Made by a program: the position numbers and the translations under genes. A model generated the notes under the pieces. That model searched no databases and was not told where the DNA came from. It was given only the letters and a program-made list of their open reading frames with translations. From PALSA-693 sp963834725 (GTDB lineage Bacteria > Actinomycetota > Acidimicrobiia > Acidimicrobiales > Palsa-688), in assembly GCA_963834725.1 (NCBI GenBank), contig CAWICN010000001.1, positions 3,224,001-3,288,000 of the forward strand: DNA of 64,000 nt, in the 5' to 3' direction. Positions 31,318 to 40,706 of this stretch are shown here, one piece after another (positions within the stretch are counted from its first letter, which is position 1; each line of letters begins with the position of its first letter).

Positions 31318-31337
31318 GAATGCCATGGTAGGCATTC
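31318..31337. promoter_or_regulatory. Inverted repeat GAATGCC-N6-GGCATTC
   Basis: A perfect 7-bp inverted repeat with a six-base centre lies 58 bases upstream of the methyltransferase start. It has the form of an operator for a dimeric regulator; no regulator gene is adjacent. Confidence 0.4.
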
Positions 31338-31394
31338 GTCAGGCATGACAGAGGTTGTGCCGCGCCTTCATCGTCGTCAGAGGGGCCTGAGAGT

Positions 31395-32153
31395 ATGCAG
31401 CTTCTGCACCGATTCGTCTACGCGAACCGCCGATGGTCGAGGTGGACTGAACGCCGCCTGAGCCTGCCGAACGATGGGACGCTGTGGACGCAGTTCGCAC
31501 GCGACGCCGCAGAGCTGATCCGAGCCCTACCTGACGGTGCAACGGTGCTCGACCTTGGTGGCGGGCGTCGCTGCGAATATGCGAGTGCCGTCGAGCCGTC
31601 CGGAAGGGTCAGGTTGGTTGCTGTCGACATCGCGCCCGAGGAGCTCGCCATGAACACGGACGTCGATGAGACCCTCATTGCCGACGTCGGCCAGGGTCTG
31701 CCAGTTCCGCCCATCTCGGTGGATTTGATCCTCTCGCGAACCCTGCTCGAGCACGTCGCCGACGTGCCTTCAGCGATCCGCCATATGGCCCGTGCGCTCA
31801 AGCCGGGCGGCACGACGCTACATCTGGTTCCCGGACGCTACGCCCTCTTCGCGATCGCAGCGCGTGTTCTGCCCTTTGACCGGACCGTGCAGCTCCTCCA
31901 CAGGATCATGCCGTGGACCGTCGGCCAGGTTGAGTTCGCTGTCCATTACGACCACTGCGACCCGCGGTCGCTCGAGGATTCGTTTCGGGCGGCAGGATTT
32001 AGCCACGTGGAGCTCTCGACCACCTGGGCGCAGCCCGGCTACTTCGAGTTCTTCTACCCGCTCTTCCTGCTCCACGCCGCATACGAGTGGTGCGTACGGC
32101 ATTTGCGCCTTCGCCAGCTCTCTTCCTATACGGTCGTCCGGGCAACGCGTTAA
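31395..32153 (+). CDS. Class I SAM-dependent methyltransferase
   Basis: A 252-residue methyltransferase with a weak motif I (VLDLGGGRRCEYAS), the acidic residue after strand 2 in LVAVDIAPEEL, and the motif IV/V region LILSRTLLEHVADVPSAIRHMARALKPGG. The C-terminal third has aromatic and hydrophobic stretches (YFEFFYPLFLLHAAYEW), which suggests contact with a lipid or membrane. The substrate is unknown. A perfect inverted repeat lies upstream. The next gene on the same strand is the large surface protein, 378 bases away. Confidence 0.85.
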   Translation: MQLLHRFVYANRRWSRWTERRLSLPNDGTLWTQFARDAAELIRALPDGATVLDLGGGRRCEYASAVEPSGRVRLVAVDIAPEELAMNTDVDETLIADVGQGLPVPPISVDLILSRTLLEHVADVPSAIRHMARALKPGGTTLHLVPGRYALFAIAARVLPFDRTVQLLHRIMPWTVGQVEFAVHYDHCDPRSLEDSFRAAGFSHVELSTTWAQPGYFEFFYPLFLLHAAYEWCVRHLRLRQLSSYTVVRATR

Positions 32154-32530
32154 CGGAGGCTGGCCCGGCCTGCCGACAGCCGATGTCCGGTCTTCGAGCA
32201 GGCTGCGATCTCGTGGATAGCGGCTGTGATACCAGAGGGAGCCGGGGGCAACGGGCGGTCGATCGCAGGGTGGTCAGCCGAGCGACCACGGGACGTCCCT
32301 GAGCAACCACAGAAAGCGATAAGAACCTGAAAGTATCCAGTCGCAGACGCTCAAACCAGGTTTCGGACCCGAATGTTTCGCCTTGATACAGCGAACACAA
32401 ACGGTCTACGTCACGTTCGTCAGCCCAAAATTGAACCCTGACGGATGAATTGAAGGCGCGTCGCTTCATCCGGGCATAACGCGGTAAGCTCCGCCCCAGG
32501 GCAGCTGCGAGGACACGATTGGGGCAATAC
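32154..32530. other. Leader region of the large secreted protein
   Basis: This 377-base gap has a lower GC content than its surroundings, mainly at 32300-32450, and probably holds the promoter of the large LamG/Fn3 gene. I looked for c-di-GMP and c-di-AMP riboswitch cores, which often precede such genes, and saw none that I could support. Confidence 0.45.
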
Positions 32531-35500
32531 ATGGAATCCGGCGTACAGCGTCGACGAAGGGCCGTCAGCCGCGTGGGCGGGTCCCTCCTCGTGCTTCTCG
32601 GCACGGTCTTCTACGGACTTGCGGGCCAATCTCCGGCTACCGCCGATTCCGCTTCGTACGCCACGGTCATTGCGGGTGACCATCCGGCGGCGTGGTGGCG
32701 TTTCGGGGAGACGGCGGTGTCCCAGCCGGCGGTCGACTCGTCGGGCAATGGCAACACCGGTACTTACGCGGGGGTGACGCTGGGGCTGGCCGGCCCCATC
32801 GCCGGGGACACGGCGGCGTCGTTCGCCGGCAAGACCACCTCCTCCATGTCGGTCCCACAGGCCCCGGCCTTGCAGTTGAACGGGCCGTTCTCCGTTGAGT
32901 TCTGGGCCAAGATCAACCCGCCCGCCAACACCTCCACCGGCTACTGGCCGGCCCTGCTGGGCCAGGGCAACTGGTTCTCGGCCAACGGGTACCTCATCTG
33001 GTATGACCCGCAAGGGGCGTTGCACTTCGTTCGCAACGGATCGAGCCTGGTGTCCGCGGCGGGGGCCCTGACCTCCACCACCGTGTTCAACTACTACGCC
33101 GTGACCTACGACGGGTCCAGTCTGCGCTGGTATGTGGACGGGGCGTTGAGCTCGACGTCGACGGTCAGCTATCCGGCCAACACCTCGACGTCGGCCTTGG
33201 TGTTCGGTCAGGGCAACACCCCCGGCAACGATCAGATCGCCGAGCCGGCCTTCTATTCCAGCGCGCTCAGCCCGGCCCAGATCACGGCCCACTATCAGGC
33301 CGCCTCGGGCGGCTCGACGGCGACCGCCCCGGGCGCCCCCACCGCGGTCACCGCCGCCGCTGGTAACGCCTCGGCCAGCGTCTCCTGGACCCCGCCCGCC
33401 TCCAACGGGGGCAGCGCCATCACCTCCTACACCGTCACCTCCTCGCCGGGCGGGATCACCGCCACCGCCGCGGGCACCGCCACCTCGGCCACCCTGACCG
33501 GGCTCACGAACGGCACCGCCTACACCTTCACCGTCACCGCCACCAACGCGGCGGGCGCCAGCCCGGCGTCGGTGGCGTCTAACTCCGTGACCCCCCAGCC
33601 ACCAGCGACGTCCCCCGGCGCCCCCACCGCGGTCACCGCCACCGCCGGCAACGCCTCAGCCACAGTGTCCTGGACCCCGCCCGCCTCCAACGGGGGCAGC
33701 GCCATCACCTCCTACACCGTGACCTCCTCGCCGGGCGGGATCACCGCCACCGCCTCGGGCACCGCCACCTCGGCCACCCTCACCGGCCTGACGAACGGGA
33801 CCGCCTACACCTTCACCGTCACCGCCACCAACGCGGTGGGCACCGGCCCGGCCTCCGCGGCCTCCAATCCGGTGACCCCCCAGGCGACAGCCACCGTTCC
33901 GGGCGCCCCCACCGCGGTCACCGCCGCCGCCGGCAACGCCTCAGCCACGGTCTCCTGGACCGCGCCCGCCTCCAACGGCGGCAGCGCCATCACCTCCTAC
34001 ACGGTGATGTCCTCCGGCAACCCGTCGGTCACGGCGACCGTCTCCGGCAGCACGACCACCGCGTCTGTGTCCGGGCTCACCAACGGCACGGCCTACACCT
34101 TCACCGTCACCGCCACCAACGCCGTGGGCACCGGCCCGGCCTCCGCGCCCTCCAACCCGGTGACCCCACAGGCGACAGCCACCGCCCCCGGCGCCCCCAC
34201 CGCGGTCACCGCCACCGCCGGCAACGCGTCGGCCACAGTCAGCTGGACCCCGCCCGGCTCCAACGGCGGCAGCGCCATCACCTCCTACACCGTCACCTCC
34301 TCCCCGGGCGGCATCACCGCCACCGCCGCGGGCACCGCCACCTCGGCCACCCTGGCGGGCCTCACCAACGGCACGGCCTACACCTTCACCGTCACCGCCA
34401 CCAACGCGGCGGGCACCGGCCCGGCCTCGGCGGCGTCCAACCCGGTGACCCCCCAGCCAGTAGCCGCCGCCCCGGGCGCCCCCAGCGCGGTCACCGCCGC
34501 CGCCGGCGACGCCTCAGCCACAGTCAGCTGGACCGCCCCCGCCTCCAACGGTGGCAGCGCCATCACCTCCTACACGGTGATGTCCTCCGGCAACCCGTCG
34601 GTCACGGCGACCGTCTCCGGCAGCACGACCACCGCGTCTGTGTCCGGGCTCACCAACGGCACGGCCTACACCTTCACCGTCACCGCCACCAACGCCGTGG
34701 GCACCGGCCCGGCCTCGGCGGCGTCCAACTCGGTCACCCCCCAGTCAGCATCCACCGCCCCAGGCGCCCCCAGCGCGGTCACCGCCACCGCCGGGAACGC
34801 CTCAGCCACGGTCACCTGGACCGCCCCCGCCTCCAACGGCGGCAGCGCCATCACCTCCTACACCGTGACCTCCTCCCCGGGCGGCATCACCGCCACCGCC
34901 TCGGGCACCGCCACCTCGGCCACGCTGCTGACCCTGACAAACGGCACCGCCTACACCTTCACCGTCACCGCCACCAACCCGGTCGGCACCGGCCCGGCCT
35001 CCAGCCCATCGAACTCGGTGACGCCGACCAACTCCCCTCAGAACTCCTACGCCACGGTCATTGCGGGTGACCATCCGGCGGCGTGGTGGCGTTTCGGGGA
35101 GACGGCGGTGTCCCAGCCGGCGGTCGACTCGTCGGGCAATGGCAACACCGGTGCTTACGCGGGGGTGACGCTGGGGCTGGCCGGCCCCATCGCCGGGGAC
35201 ACGGCGGCGTCGTTCGCCGGCAAGACCACCTCCTCCATGTCGGTCCCACAGGCCCCGGCCTTGCAGTTGAACGGGCCGTTCTCCGTTGAGTTCTGGGCCA
35301 AGATCAACCCGCCCGCCAACACCTCCACCGGCTACTGGCCGGCCCTGCTGGGCCAGGGCAACTGGTTCTCGGCCAACGGGTACCTCATCTGGTATGACCC
35401 GCAAGGGGCGTTGCACTTCGTTCGCAACGGATCGAGCCTGGTGTCCGCGGCGGGGGCCCTGACCTCCACCACCGCGTTCAACTACTACGCCGTGACCTAC

Positions 35501-38062
35501 GACGGGTCCAGTCTGCGCTGGTATGTGGACGGGGCGTTGAGCTCGACGTCGACGGTCAGCTATCCGGCCAACACCTCGACGTCGGCCTTGGTGTTCGGTC
35601 AGGGCAACACCCCCGGCAACGATCAGATCGCCGAGCCGGCCTTCTATTCCAGCGCGCTCAGCCCGGCCCAGATCACGGCCCACTATCAGGCCGCCTCGGG
35701 CGGCTCGACGGCGACCGCCCCGGGCGCCCCCACCGCGGTCACCGCCGCCGCTGGTAACGCCTCGGCCAGCGTCTCCTGGGCCCCGCCCGCCTCCAACGGG
35801 GGCAGCGCCATCACCTCCTACACCGTCACCTCCTCGCCGGGCGGGATCACCGCCACCGCCGCGGGCACCGCCACCTCGGCCACCCTGGCCGGGCTCACGA
35901 ACGGCACCGCCTACACCTTCACCGTCACCGCCACCAACGCGGTGGGCGCCAGCCCGGCGTCGGTGGCGTCTAACTCTGTGACCCCCCAGGCGACGGTGAC
36001 GGCCCCCGGCGCCCCCACCGCGGTCACCGCCACCGCCGGCAACGCCTCAGCCACAGTGTCCTGGACCCCGCCCGCCTCCAACGGGGGCAGCGCCATCACC
36101 TCCTACACCGTGACCTCCTCGCCGGGCGGGATCACCGCCACCGCCTCGGGCACCGCCACCTCGGCCACCCTCACCGGCCTGACGAACGGGACCGCCTACA
36201 CCTTCACCGTCACCGCCACCAACGCGGTGGGCACCGGCCCGGCCTCCGCGGCCTCCAATCCGGTGACCCCCCAGGCGACAGCCACCGTTCCGGGCGCCCC
36301 CACCGGGGTCACCGCCACCGCCGGCAACGCCTCAGCCACAGTCTCCTGGACCGCGCCCGCCTCCAACGGGGGCAGCGCCATCACCTCCTACACCGTCACC
36401 TCCTCGCCCGGCGGCATCACCGCCACCGCCTCGGGCACCGCCACCTCGGCGACGGTGATGACCCTCACGAACGGCACGGCCTACACCTTCACCGTCACGG
36501 CCGCCAACTCGTTGGGCAGCAGCCCGGCCTCCACGCCCTCCAACTCCGTGACCCCCCAGGCGGCGACCGCTCCCGGCGCCCCCACCGCGGTCACCGCTAC
36601 CGCCGGCGACGCCTCAGCCACGGTCAGCTGGACCGCCCCCGCCTCCAACGGCGGCAGCGCCATCACCTCTTACACCGCCACCGCCTCCCCTGGCGGGCAA
36701 GCGGGGACTGTGTCGGGGACGTCCAACACGGTCATCGTCGGAGGCCTGATCAACGGGGACTCGTACACCTTCACCGTCACGGCGACCAACTCCGTGGGCA
36801 CCAGCACCCCGTCCTCGCCGTCGAAGTCGGTGACGCTCAACTCCACGTCGTCGGACCCGGTGATCGCCACCGCCGGCGACATCGCCTGCGACGCCGGCGA
36901 CCCGGTCACCTCCGCTCAATGTCAGTCGAAGGCCACCGCCGCGCTGATCACCCAGATCAACCCGACGGCCGTGCTGCCTCTCGGCGACACCCAGTACCAG
37001 GCCCGGTCGCCTGGCGGCGTCGTCGACAGCGACCTGACCCTGGCTCAGTACCAGGCCGGCTACGGCGCGCCCGGGAACTGGGGTTCACTGCCGTTTACCT
37101 CGTATCCGATCACCGGCAACCACGAGTACAACGACCTTTCCGAAAACGGCGGGGCGTCGTCGGCGACCGCCACGGGTTACTTCCAGTACTTCAACGGCAC
37201 CAACAACCCGGCCCAGGGCAACCCCGACGGCATCGTGGTCAACGGCCAGCCGGCCGGCTACTACAGCTACAACATCGATGATTGGCACATGATCGCTCTC
37301 AACAGCGAGTGCGGCCCGATGCTCGGTTGTGGCAAGGGCTCCCCCGAGGAGACCTGGCTGGCCAACGACCTGGCGGCCAACACCCTGCCCTGCACCCTGG
37401 CCTACTGGCACGAGCCGTTGTTCTCGGATGGGCCTAACCACAACGAGAGCCAGTACCAGGCCTTCTGGAATGACCTGTACGCGGCCCACGCCGATGTGGT
37501 GCTCAACGGCCACGACCACGACTACGAGCGCTACGCCCCGCAGGACCCGAACGGCAACCGGTCGCCCACCGGCATAACCGAGTTCGTGGTGGGCACCGGG
37601 GGCTGGGACATCGAGGGAGTCAAGACCCTCAGCGCCAATGGCGCCGTCTATGACAACAACTTCGGCGTCATGAAGATGACCCTGCACGCCTCCAGCTTCA
37701 GCTGGCAGTTCATGGAGACGTCGGGCACCGTCCACGACAGCGGAACGGCAAACTGCAACCCGAAGAGCGCCCCCGCCGGCGCGGCCACCACGATGGCCGC
37801 CACGCCGGCCATCTCGCCCGCTGCCGCGCCGGCCACCTCGCCCGCTGCTGCGCCCGCCACCACACTCACCGCCGCGCCCGGCAGCACCAACGGCAGCGGC
37901 ACCTTAACGGCGGCCCCGGCTAACGGCAGCGTCATCAGCACTTCCGCCCTCGACGTGTCGGTCGTCGAGGGCGCCCGCCGGCCCGACGCCGTCGTGACGT
38001 CAAATGCTGGCGACCTCCCGAAGGTGAAAGCCACCAGCGCGAACAACGTCATCGCGATATGA
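32531..38062 (+). CDS. Giant secreted LamG-Fn3-metallophosphatase protein
   Basis: About 1,843 residues. A signal peptide (basic RRRR then GGSLLVLLGTVFYGLAG) ends near residue 39. Next are a LamG/concanavalin-like domain (~40-265), six fibronectin type III repeats (~267-834), a second, nearly identical LamG (~840-1062), four more Fn3 repeats (~1063-1440), a calcineurin-like phosphatase (~1443-1744) and an Ala/Pro/Thr-rich tail. Phosphatase metal ligands are visible in ATAGDIACD, LPLGDTQY, ITGNHEY, YWHEP and NGHDHDYER, as in purple acid phosphatases. There is no LPxTG or C-terminal membrane anchor, so it is probably released or bound through LamG/Fn3 to surface glycans. ATG 32531 is preferred over TTG 32519. 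Confidence 0.93.
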   Translation: MESGVQRRRRAVSRVGGSLLVLLGTVFYGLAGQSPATADSASYATVIAGDHPAAWWRFGETAVSQPAVDSSGNGNTGTYAGVTLGLAGPIAGDTAASFAGKTTSSMSVPQAPALQLNGPFSVEFWAKINPPANTSTGYWPALLGQGNWFSANGYLIWYDPQGALHFVRNGSSLVSAAGALTSTTVFNYYAVTYDGSSLRWYVDGALSSTSTVSYPANTSTSALVFGQGNTPGNDQIAEPAFYSSALSPAQITAHYQAASGGSTATAPGAPTAVTAAAGNASASVSWTPPASNGGSAITSYTVTSSPGGITATAAGTATSATLTGLTNGTAYTFTVTATNAAGASPASVASNSVTPQPPATSPGAPTAVTATAGNASATVSWTPPASNGGSAITSYTVTSSPGGITATASGTATSATLTGLTNGTAYTFTVTATNAVGTGPASAASNPVTPQATATVPGAPTAVTAAAGNASATVSWTAPASNGGSAITSYTVMSSGNPSVTATVSGSTTTASVSGLTNGTAYTFTVTATNAVGTGPASAPSNPVTPQATATAPGAPTAVTATAGNASATVSWTPPGSNGGSAITSYTVTSSPGGITATAAGTATSATLAGLTNGTAYTFTVTATNAAGTGPASAASNPVTPQPVAAAPGAPSAVTAAAGDASATVSWTAPASNGGSAITSYTVMSSGNPSVTATVSGSTTTASVSGLTNGTAYTFTVTATNAVGTGPASAASNSVTPQSASTAPGAPSAVTATAGNASATVTWTAPASNGGSAITSYTVTSSPGGITATASGTATSATLLTLTNGTAYTFTVTATNPVGTGPASSPSNSVTPTNSPQNSYATVIAGDHPAAWWRFGETAVSQPAVDSSGNGNTGAYAGVTLGLAGPIAGDTAASFAGKTTSSMSVPQAPALQLNGPFSVEFWAKINPPANTSTGYWPALLGQGNWFSANGYLIWYDPQGALHFVRNGSSLVSAAGALTSTTAFNYYAVTYDGSSLRWYVDGALSSTSTVSYPANTSTSALVFGQGNTPGNDQIAEPAFYSSALSPAQITAHYQAASGGSTATAPGAPTAVTAAAGNASASVSWAPPASNGGSAITSYTVTSSPGGITATAAGTATSATLAGLTNGTAYTFTVTATNAVGASPASVASNSVTPQATVTAPGAPTAVTATAGNASATVSWTPPASNGGSAITSYTVTSSPGGITATASGTATSATLTGLTNGTAYTFTVTATNAVGTGPASAASNPVTPQATATVPGAPTGVTATAGNASATVSWTAPASNGGSAITSYTVTSSPGGITATASGTATSATVMTLTNGTAYTFTVTAANSLGSSPASTPSNSVTPQAATAPGAPTAVTATAGDASATVSWTAPASNGGSAITSYTATASPGGQAGTVSGTSNTVIVGGLINGDSYTFTVTATNSVGTSTPSSPSKSVTLNSTSSDPVIATAGDIACDAGDPVTSAQCQSKATAALITQINPTAVLPLGDTQYQARSPGGVVDSDLTLAQYQAGYGAPGNWGSLPFTSYPITGNHEYNDLSENGGASSATATGYFQYFNGTNNPAQGNPDGIVVNGQPAGYYSYNIDDWHMIALNSECGPMLGCGKGSPEETWLANDLAANTLPCTLAYWHEPLFSDGPNHNESQYQAFWNDLYAAHADVVLNGHDHDYERYAPQDPNGNRSPTGITEFVVGTGGWDIEGVKTLSANGAVYDNNFGVMKMTLHASSFSWQFMETSGTVHDSGTANCNPKSAPAGAATTMAATPAISPAAAPATSPAAAPATTLTAAPGSTNGSGTLTAAPANGSVISTSALDVSVVEGARRPDAVVTSNAGDLPKVKATSANNVIAI
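32657..33912 (+). repeat. Duplicated block copy 1 (LamG plus two Fn3) in the giant gene
   Basis: This block matches 35048-36303 base for base at a constant offset of 2,391, with only about a dozen differences visible (for example ggtacttac against ggtgcttac and accgtgttc against accgcgttc). It covers one LamG domain and the first two Fn3 repeats. Confidence 0.93.
35048..36303 (+). repeat. Duplicated block copy 2 (LamG plus two Fn3) in the giant gene
   Basis: Second copy of the 1.25-kb block. Beyond 36303 the two copies diverge at single positions (accgcggtc against accggggtc), while still being Fn3 repeats. The 2,391-base offset equals one LamG plus six Fn3, so a tandem duplication of that module, followed by loss of Fn3 units in the second copy, would explain the layout. 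Confidence 0.93.
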
Positions 38063-38120
38063 AGCGCGGCGGACCTCAGGGACCGGGGCGCTCCCGGGCC
38101 AGGGGTCACTGGAGCGAGAG

Positions 38121-38147
38121 TTGACAATTCGTTGTTGCTTCTATGTG
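38121..38147 (+). promoter_or_regulatory. Possible promoter upstream of the GNAT-like gene
   Basis: TTGACA (38121-38126) followed after 15 bases by TATGTG lies in an AT-rich pocket about 130 bases before the next start. The spacing is shorter than the optimum of 17, so the call is tentative. Confidence 0.25.
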
Positions 38148-38276
38148 TGCCGGTTTTCGAGGTTAGGTTAAGCTGAGGTTAGAATGACGTGTCAGTGCTT
38201 GTCACCGGTTCTATCTGGCTGCTGACTCATTCCTGTCCGTAACCCAGCTTCCAGAGAACCGCCTCGGGCACACAGT

Positions 38277-39212
38277 ATGAGTGAAAAGGTGAAACTTCTT
38301 TCTCCATTGCTTCGCAGCAGTGATAACGCTTCTTCTCGGCTAGCCGTCGGGTACAGAGATCCAGACTTCTGCGCTCTTCTGAAGATAGTGTCGACCGGTC
38401 GACGTCTCTCGATGCGGCCGAAGTCTCTCCTGGTGTCGCTGAGGGGCCTCTATCGAGGTCTTCTGGCCGTGAGCCGGCTTCCCGTGATTGAGGTCGAGCT
38501 ATCTGGGTCTCATAGCGGAAACCTGATTCGCTCTCACCTGTTGGCACCTTTCCAGCTATTGCCTCTGGGAAGCCTCGGCGTCGCTGCGATCCAACTCCCT
38601 GCATCGCTCACTGAGTACACCCGTGGACGCGCTCGACAAGCCTTGCGCACCAACGTCTCCCGTGCCGCAAAAGCCGGGCTTCGCGCCGAACTGACGAGTG
38701 GCGACCGGTTGTCGTCAGCCTTGGATGCGCTCACGTGCCACTGGAAACATTCGTGGGACCAGCAATTGCGGCACAGCCAGGAGCTGCGGGATCGTTTCGA
38801 GTTCTCAACTGGCATCGTCGTCTGGTCGGACGCAGATGAGCCAGTGGCAGCCTCGCTGCTACTGGTCGACGCCCAGCTTGCTTATATGTACTGGGCGGGA
38901 TCTGACAACCGGTCTGAGTACCGAGACGCAGCGAGATACCTCGCCCACCTTAAGGCGGTTGAGTACCTCATTTCCAAGGACATTCCTTATGTGATGGTGG
39001 AGCCCGTGTTTCGACTTGATCCCGGGCTGCAATATTTTCAGCAACGTCTCGGATTTGAGCCGTGGAATTTGCGATTGTCCCGGAACAACAGCTCGAGTGG
39101 GTTGCCGCCTGCGAGACCTACGATTTCCCGAATCCCCACCACGTCGCGGCCCGGTCGGACGGACACTGTCGATCCATCCGAGCCACCGCCGCTCGTCTCA
39201 GTTCTGGGGTAA
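38277..39212 (+). CDS. GNAT-fold acyltransferase-like protein (CelD/FemAB type)
   Basis: A 311-residue protein. The region ~115-275 resembles the GNAT domain of CelD/BcsL or FemAB-like proteins: RQALRTNVSRAAKAGLRAEL, then a helical segment, then GIVVWSDADEPVAASLLLV, AYMYWAGSDN and LKAVEYLISKDIPYVMVEP. This group often acts in cell-envelope or exopolysaccharide assembly. The N-terminal third and the Pro/Ser-rich C-terminal 40 residues have no match that I recognise. Base composition is less GC-rich than in the neighbours, which may reflect transfer. It lies between the secreted giant protein and the 2'-5' ligase gene. Confidence 0.65.
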   Translation: MSEKVKLLSPLLRSSDNASSRLAVGYRDPDFCALLKIVSTGRRLSMRPKSLLVSLRGLYRGLLAVSRLPVIEVELSGSHSGNLIRSHLLAPFQLLPLGSLGVAAIQLPASLTEYTRGRARQALRTNVSRAAKAGLRAELTSGDRLSSALDALTCHWKHSWDQQLRHSQELRDRFEFSTGIVVWSDADEPVAASLLLVDAQLAYMYWAGSDNRSEYRDAARYLAHLKAVEYLISKDIPYVMVEPVFRLDPGLQYFQQRLGFEPWNLRLSRNNSSSGLPPARPTISRIPTTSRPGRTDTVDPSEPPPLVSVLG

Positions 39213-39282
39213 CGCGGTCGAGGTTGTGGACAGGGGCTGGTGCTCCCGGGCGAGTGGCGGTGACGATTGCTACCGTGACCGG

Positions 39283-39858
39283 GTGGGTGTGAATGGGCGG
39301 ATTCGGAGCTGGCGGGCTCGGGTCAGCCGCCGGGACGGGACGACCGCCGCGGGCAAGTGGGCGCTGGTGGTCGTGGCCGAGACGGGCGGGCCGGCGGTGG
39401 CGGCGTGCCGCCAGCGGTTCGATCCGGGCGCAGCGGCCGGCATGCCCCCGCACATCACGGTCCTCTACCCCTTCTTCGCGTACGACGAGACGGTCCGCGA
39501 GGCCCTCGCCGAGGTGCTGGTGGACCATCCACCGTTCCGTTACGAGCTCGCCGCGCTTGGCCGGTTCCCACACGTCGTGTACCTGCAGCCCGAACCGTGC
39601 CAACCATTCGTCCGGCTGACAGAGGTGACCGCTGCCTGCCTGGGTATTTCCCCTTACGAAGGCCGGTTCGACCGCGTCGTGCCCCACCTGACGGTAGCGA
39701 TGCGGCGACGGTTGCCCCGGACGGTGCGGCGTTCGCTGGTGGCGACGCTGCCCATTGCCGGTGAGGCCAAGCGGGTCGACGTCTTCGCCGAGCTCGACGG
39801 GCGGTGGACGCTCATGGACTCGCTCGCGCTCGGAGGACAGCCGTCACCTCACGACTGA
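39283..39858 (+). CDS. 2'-5' RNA ligase/2H phosphoesterase family protein
   Basis: About 191 residues with the two HxT/S motifs of the 2H phosphoesterase fold: PPHITVLYPFF and, 70 residues later, VVPHLTVAM. These two His act on cyclic phosphodiester bonds in the family. The GTG at 39283 or 39289 is the likely start, because sequence further upstream overlaps the GNAT gene. Substrate and biological role are unknown; family members act on RNA ends, ADP-ribose cyclic phosphates or nucleotide signals. Confidence 0.85.
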   Translation: MGVNGRIRSWRARVSRRDGTTAAGKWALVVVAETGGPAVAACRQRFDPGAAAGMPPHITVLYPFFAYDETVREALAEVLVDHPPFRYELAALGRFPHVVYLQPEPCQPFVRLTEVTAACLGISPYEGRFDRVVPHLTVAMRRRLPRTVRRSLVATLPIAGEAKRVDVFAELDGRWTLMDSLALGGQPSPHD

Positions 39859-39887
39859 TATTTGCAGTCATCCGGGCGGTCATGCCC

Positions 39888-39967
39888 TGGCTTCCCCCCG
39901 CAGGGGGGGTTAGATGACTCCCCCCAGCAGGGGTGGTTAGATGGCTTCCCCCGGCAAAGGGGTTAGA
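39888..39967. repeat. Three tandem 26-27 bp hairpin units
   Basis: Three head-to-tail units of the form tGgCTTCCCCCCGCAGGGGG...GGTTAGA follow the 2'-5' ligase gene. Each unit can fold into a small GC hairpin (CCCCC-loop-GGGG). The array runs directly into a copy of the dispersed 34-bp element at 39966. It may act as a transcription terminator between convergent genes. Confidence 0.85.
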
Positions 39968-39999
39968 TCATCTACGTCGTTGAGACTCGCAGTGCTGAG
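39966..39999. repeat. Third copy of the dispersed 34-bp element
   Basis: Begins GATCATC, contains GTTGAGA and ends CTGAG, matching the right arm of the 24939-25066 element with about six substitutions. It forms the 3' end of the nucleotidyltransferase reading frame, whose stop codon lies at its left border. Confidence 0.8.
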
Positions 40000-40633
40000 T
40001 GTCCCTCGCGTCAGCTTGCAGGTCCTCGAGGCCGCGCAGCTCGGCCTGATCGGTGCTGCGGACGGGATGCCGCCCGTAGGCGTCGATCTGACTCTCGACC
40101 GACAGGCACGTGACCGATCGGCGGCCGATCCTTCCGGTGACGACGGCGCTCTCGCCCAGCCGGAGAACTCCAGGCTGTCGCCGGTTGTCCTCGCAGCCAA
40201 GGTAGACGGGGTGGAGGTCGACGACCCGTCCCCAGCGGTCCTCGTAGAGTTGCCGTTGGGCGAAGAAGGCACGAGAGACGTTATCGACGCGGACCAGGCC
40301 GAAGCCGGCGCCGCACAGTGCCGTGGCTGCCGCCGTCGTCGCGTTTTGCGTTCCGTCGTCGACGGCCAGATCGAGGTCGATGTGGCGTCGCCGCTGCCGG
40401 CCGAACAGGGCGTCAACTCCCCAGCCGCCTGCAACGACCGACCGGGATCCCGCCGCCTCGATAACGTCGAGCACCCTGGCCACGTCGTTGCTAGTTATAC
40501 CGATCAACCGGCGCCGTATCAGCCCGAGAGCCGAGGCGGAGCGTGCCGCCTGCATCGGGCTCCAGCGCAGCACCGGAGCTCGCTCCAAACGCCACCTCTC
40601 GAATCGACCGTTGCCCATCCCTACCTCGCCCAT
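39968..40633 (-). CDS. Nucleotidyltransferase (aminoglycoside adenylyltransferase-like)
   Basis: A 221-residue protein with the nucleotidyltransferase core VVAGGWGVDALFGRQRRRHIDLDLAV, in which the two Asp of DLD bind metal. It resembles aminoglycoside 2''-adenylyltransferase-like and LinA-type enzymes; resistance is only one possible role. The last 12 residues are encoded by the dispersed repeat, so the natural C-terminus may have been replaced. A start at 40618 (preceded by GAGG) is as likely as 40633. Confidence 0.8.
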   Translation of the reverse strand: MGEVGMGNGRFERWRLERAPVLRWSPMQAARSASALGLIRRRLIGITSNDVARVLDVIEAAGSRSVVAGGWGVDALFGRQRRRHIDLDLAVDDGTQNATTAAATALCGAGFGLVRVDNVSRAFFAQRQLYEDRWGRVVDLHPVYLGCEDNRRQPGVLRLGESAVVTGRIGRRSVTCLSVESQIDAYGRHPVRSTDQAELRGLEDLQADARDTQHCESQRRR

Positions 40634-40706
40634 GCTGTCTGGACGACCTGTAGCGTCACGGGTGAGCGTCGGGTCTGCCGGTTCCCCGTGCCACAGATCT
40701 CCACGC

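Noticed and set aside
31300..31345. c-di-GMP (GEMM) riboswitch core
   Set aside because: CCATGGTAGG resembles part of the motif, but the other conserved helices and the GGACGCAAAGCC-type segment are missing; a simple inverted repeat explains it.
32420..35683. Two nearly identical minus-strand frames (about 290 codons each)
   Set aside because: They are antisense copies produced by the duplicated LamG blocks; the repeated 62-codon minus frames likewise mirror the Fn3 repeats.
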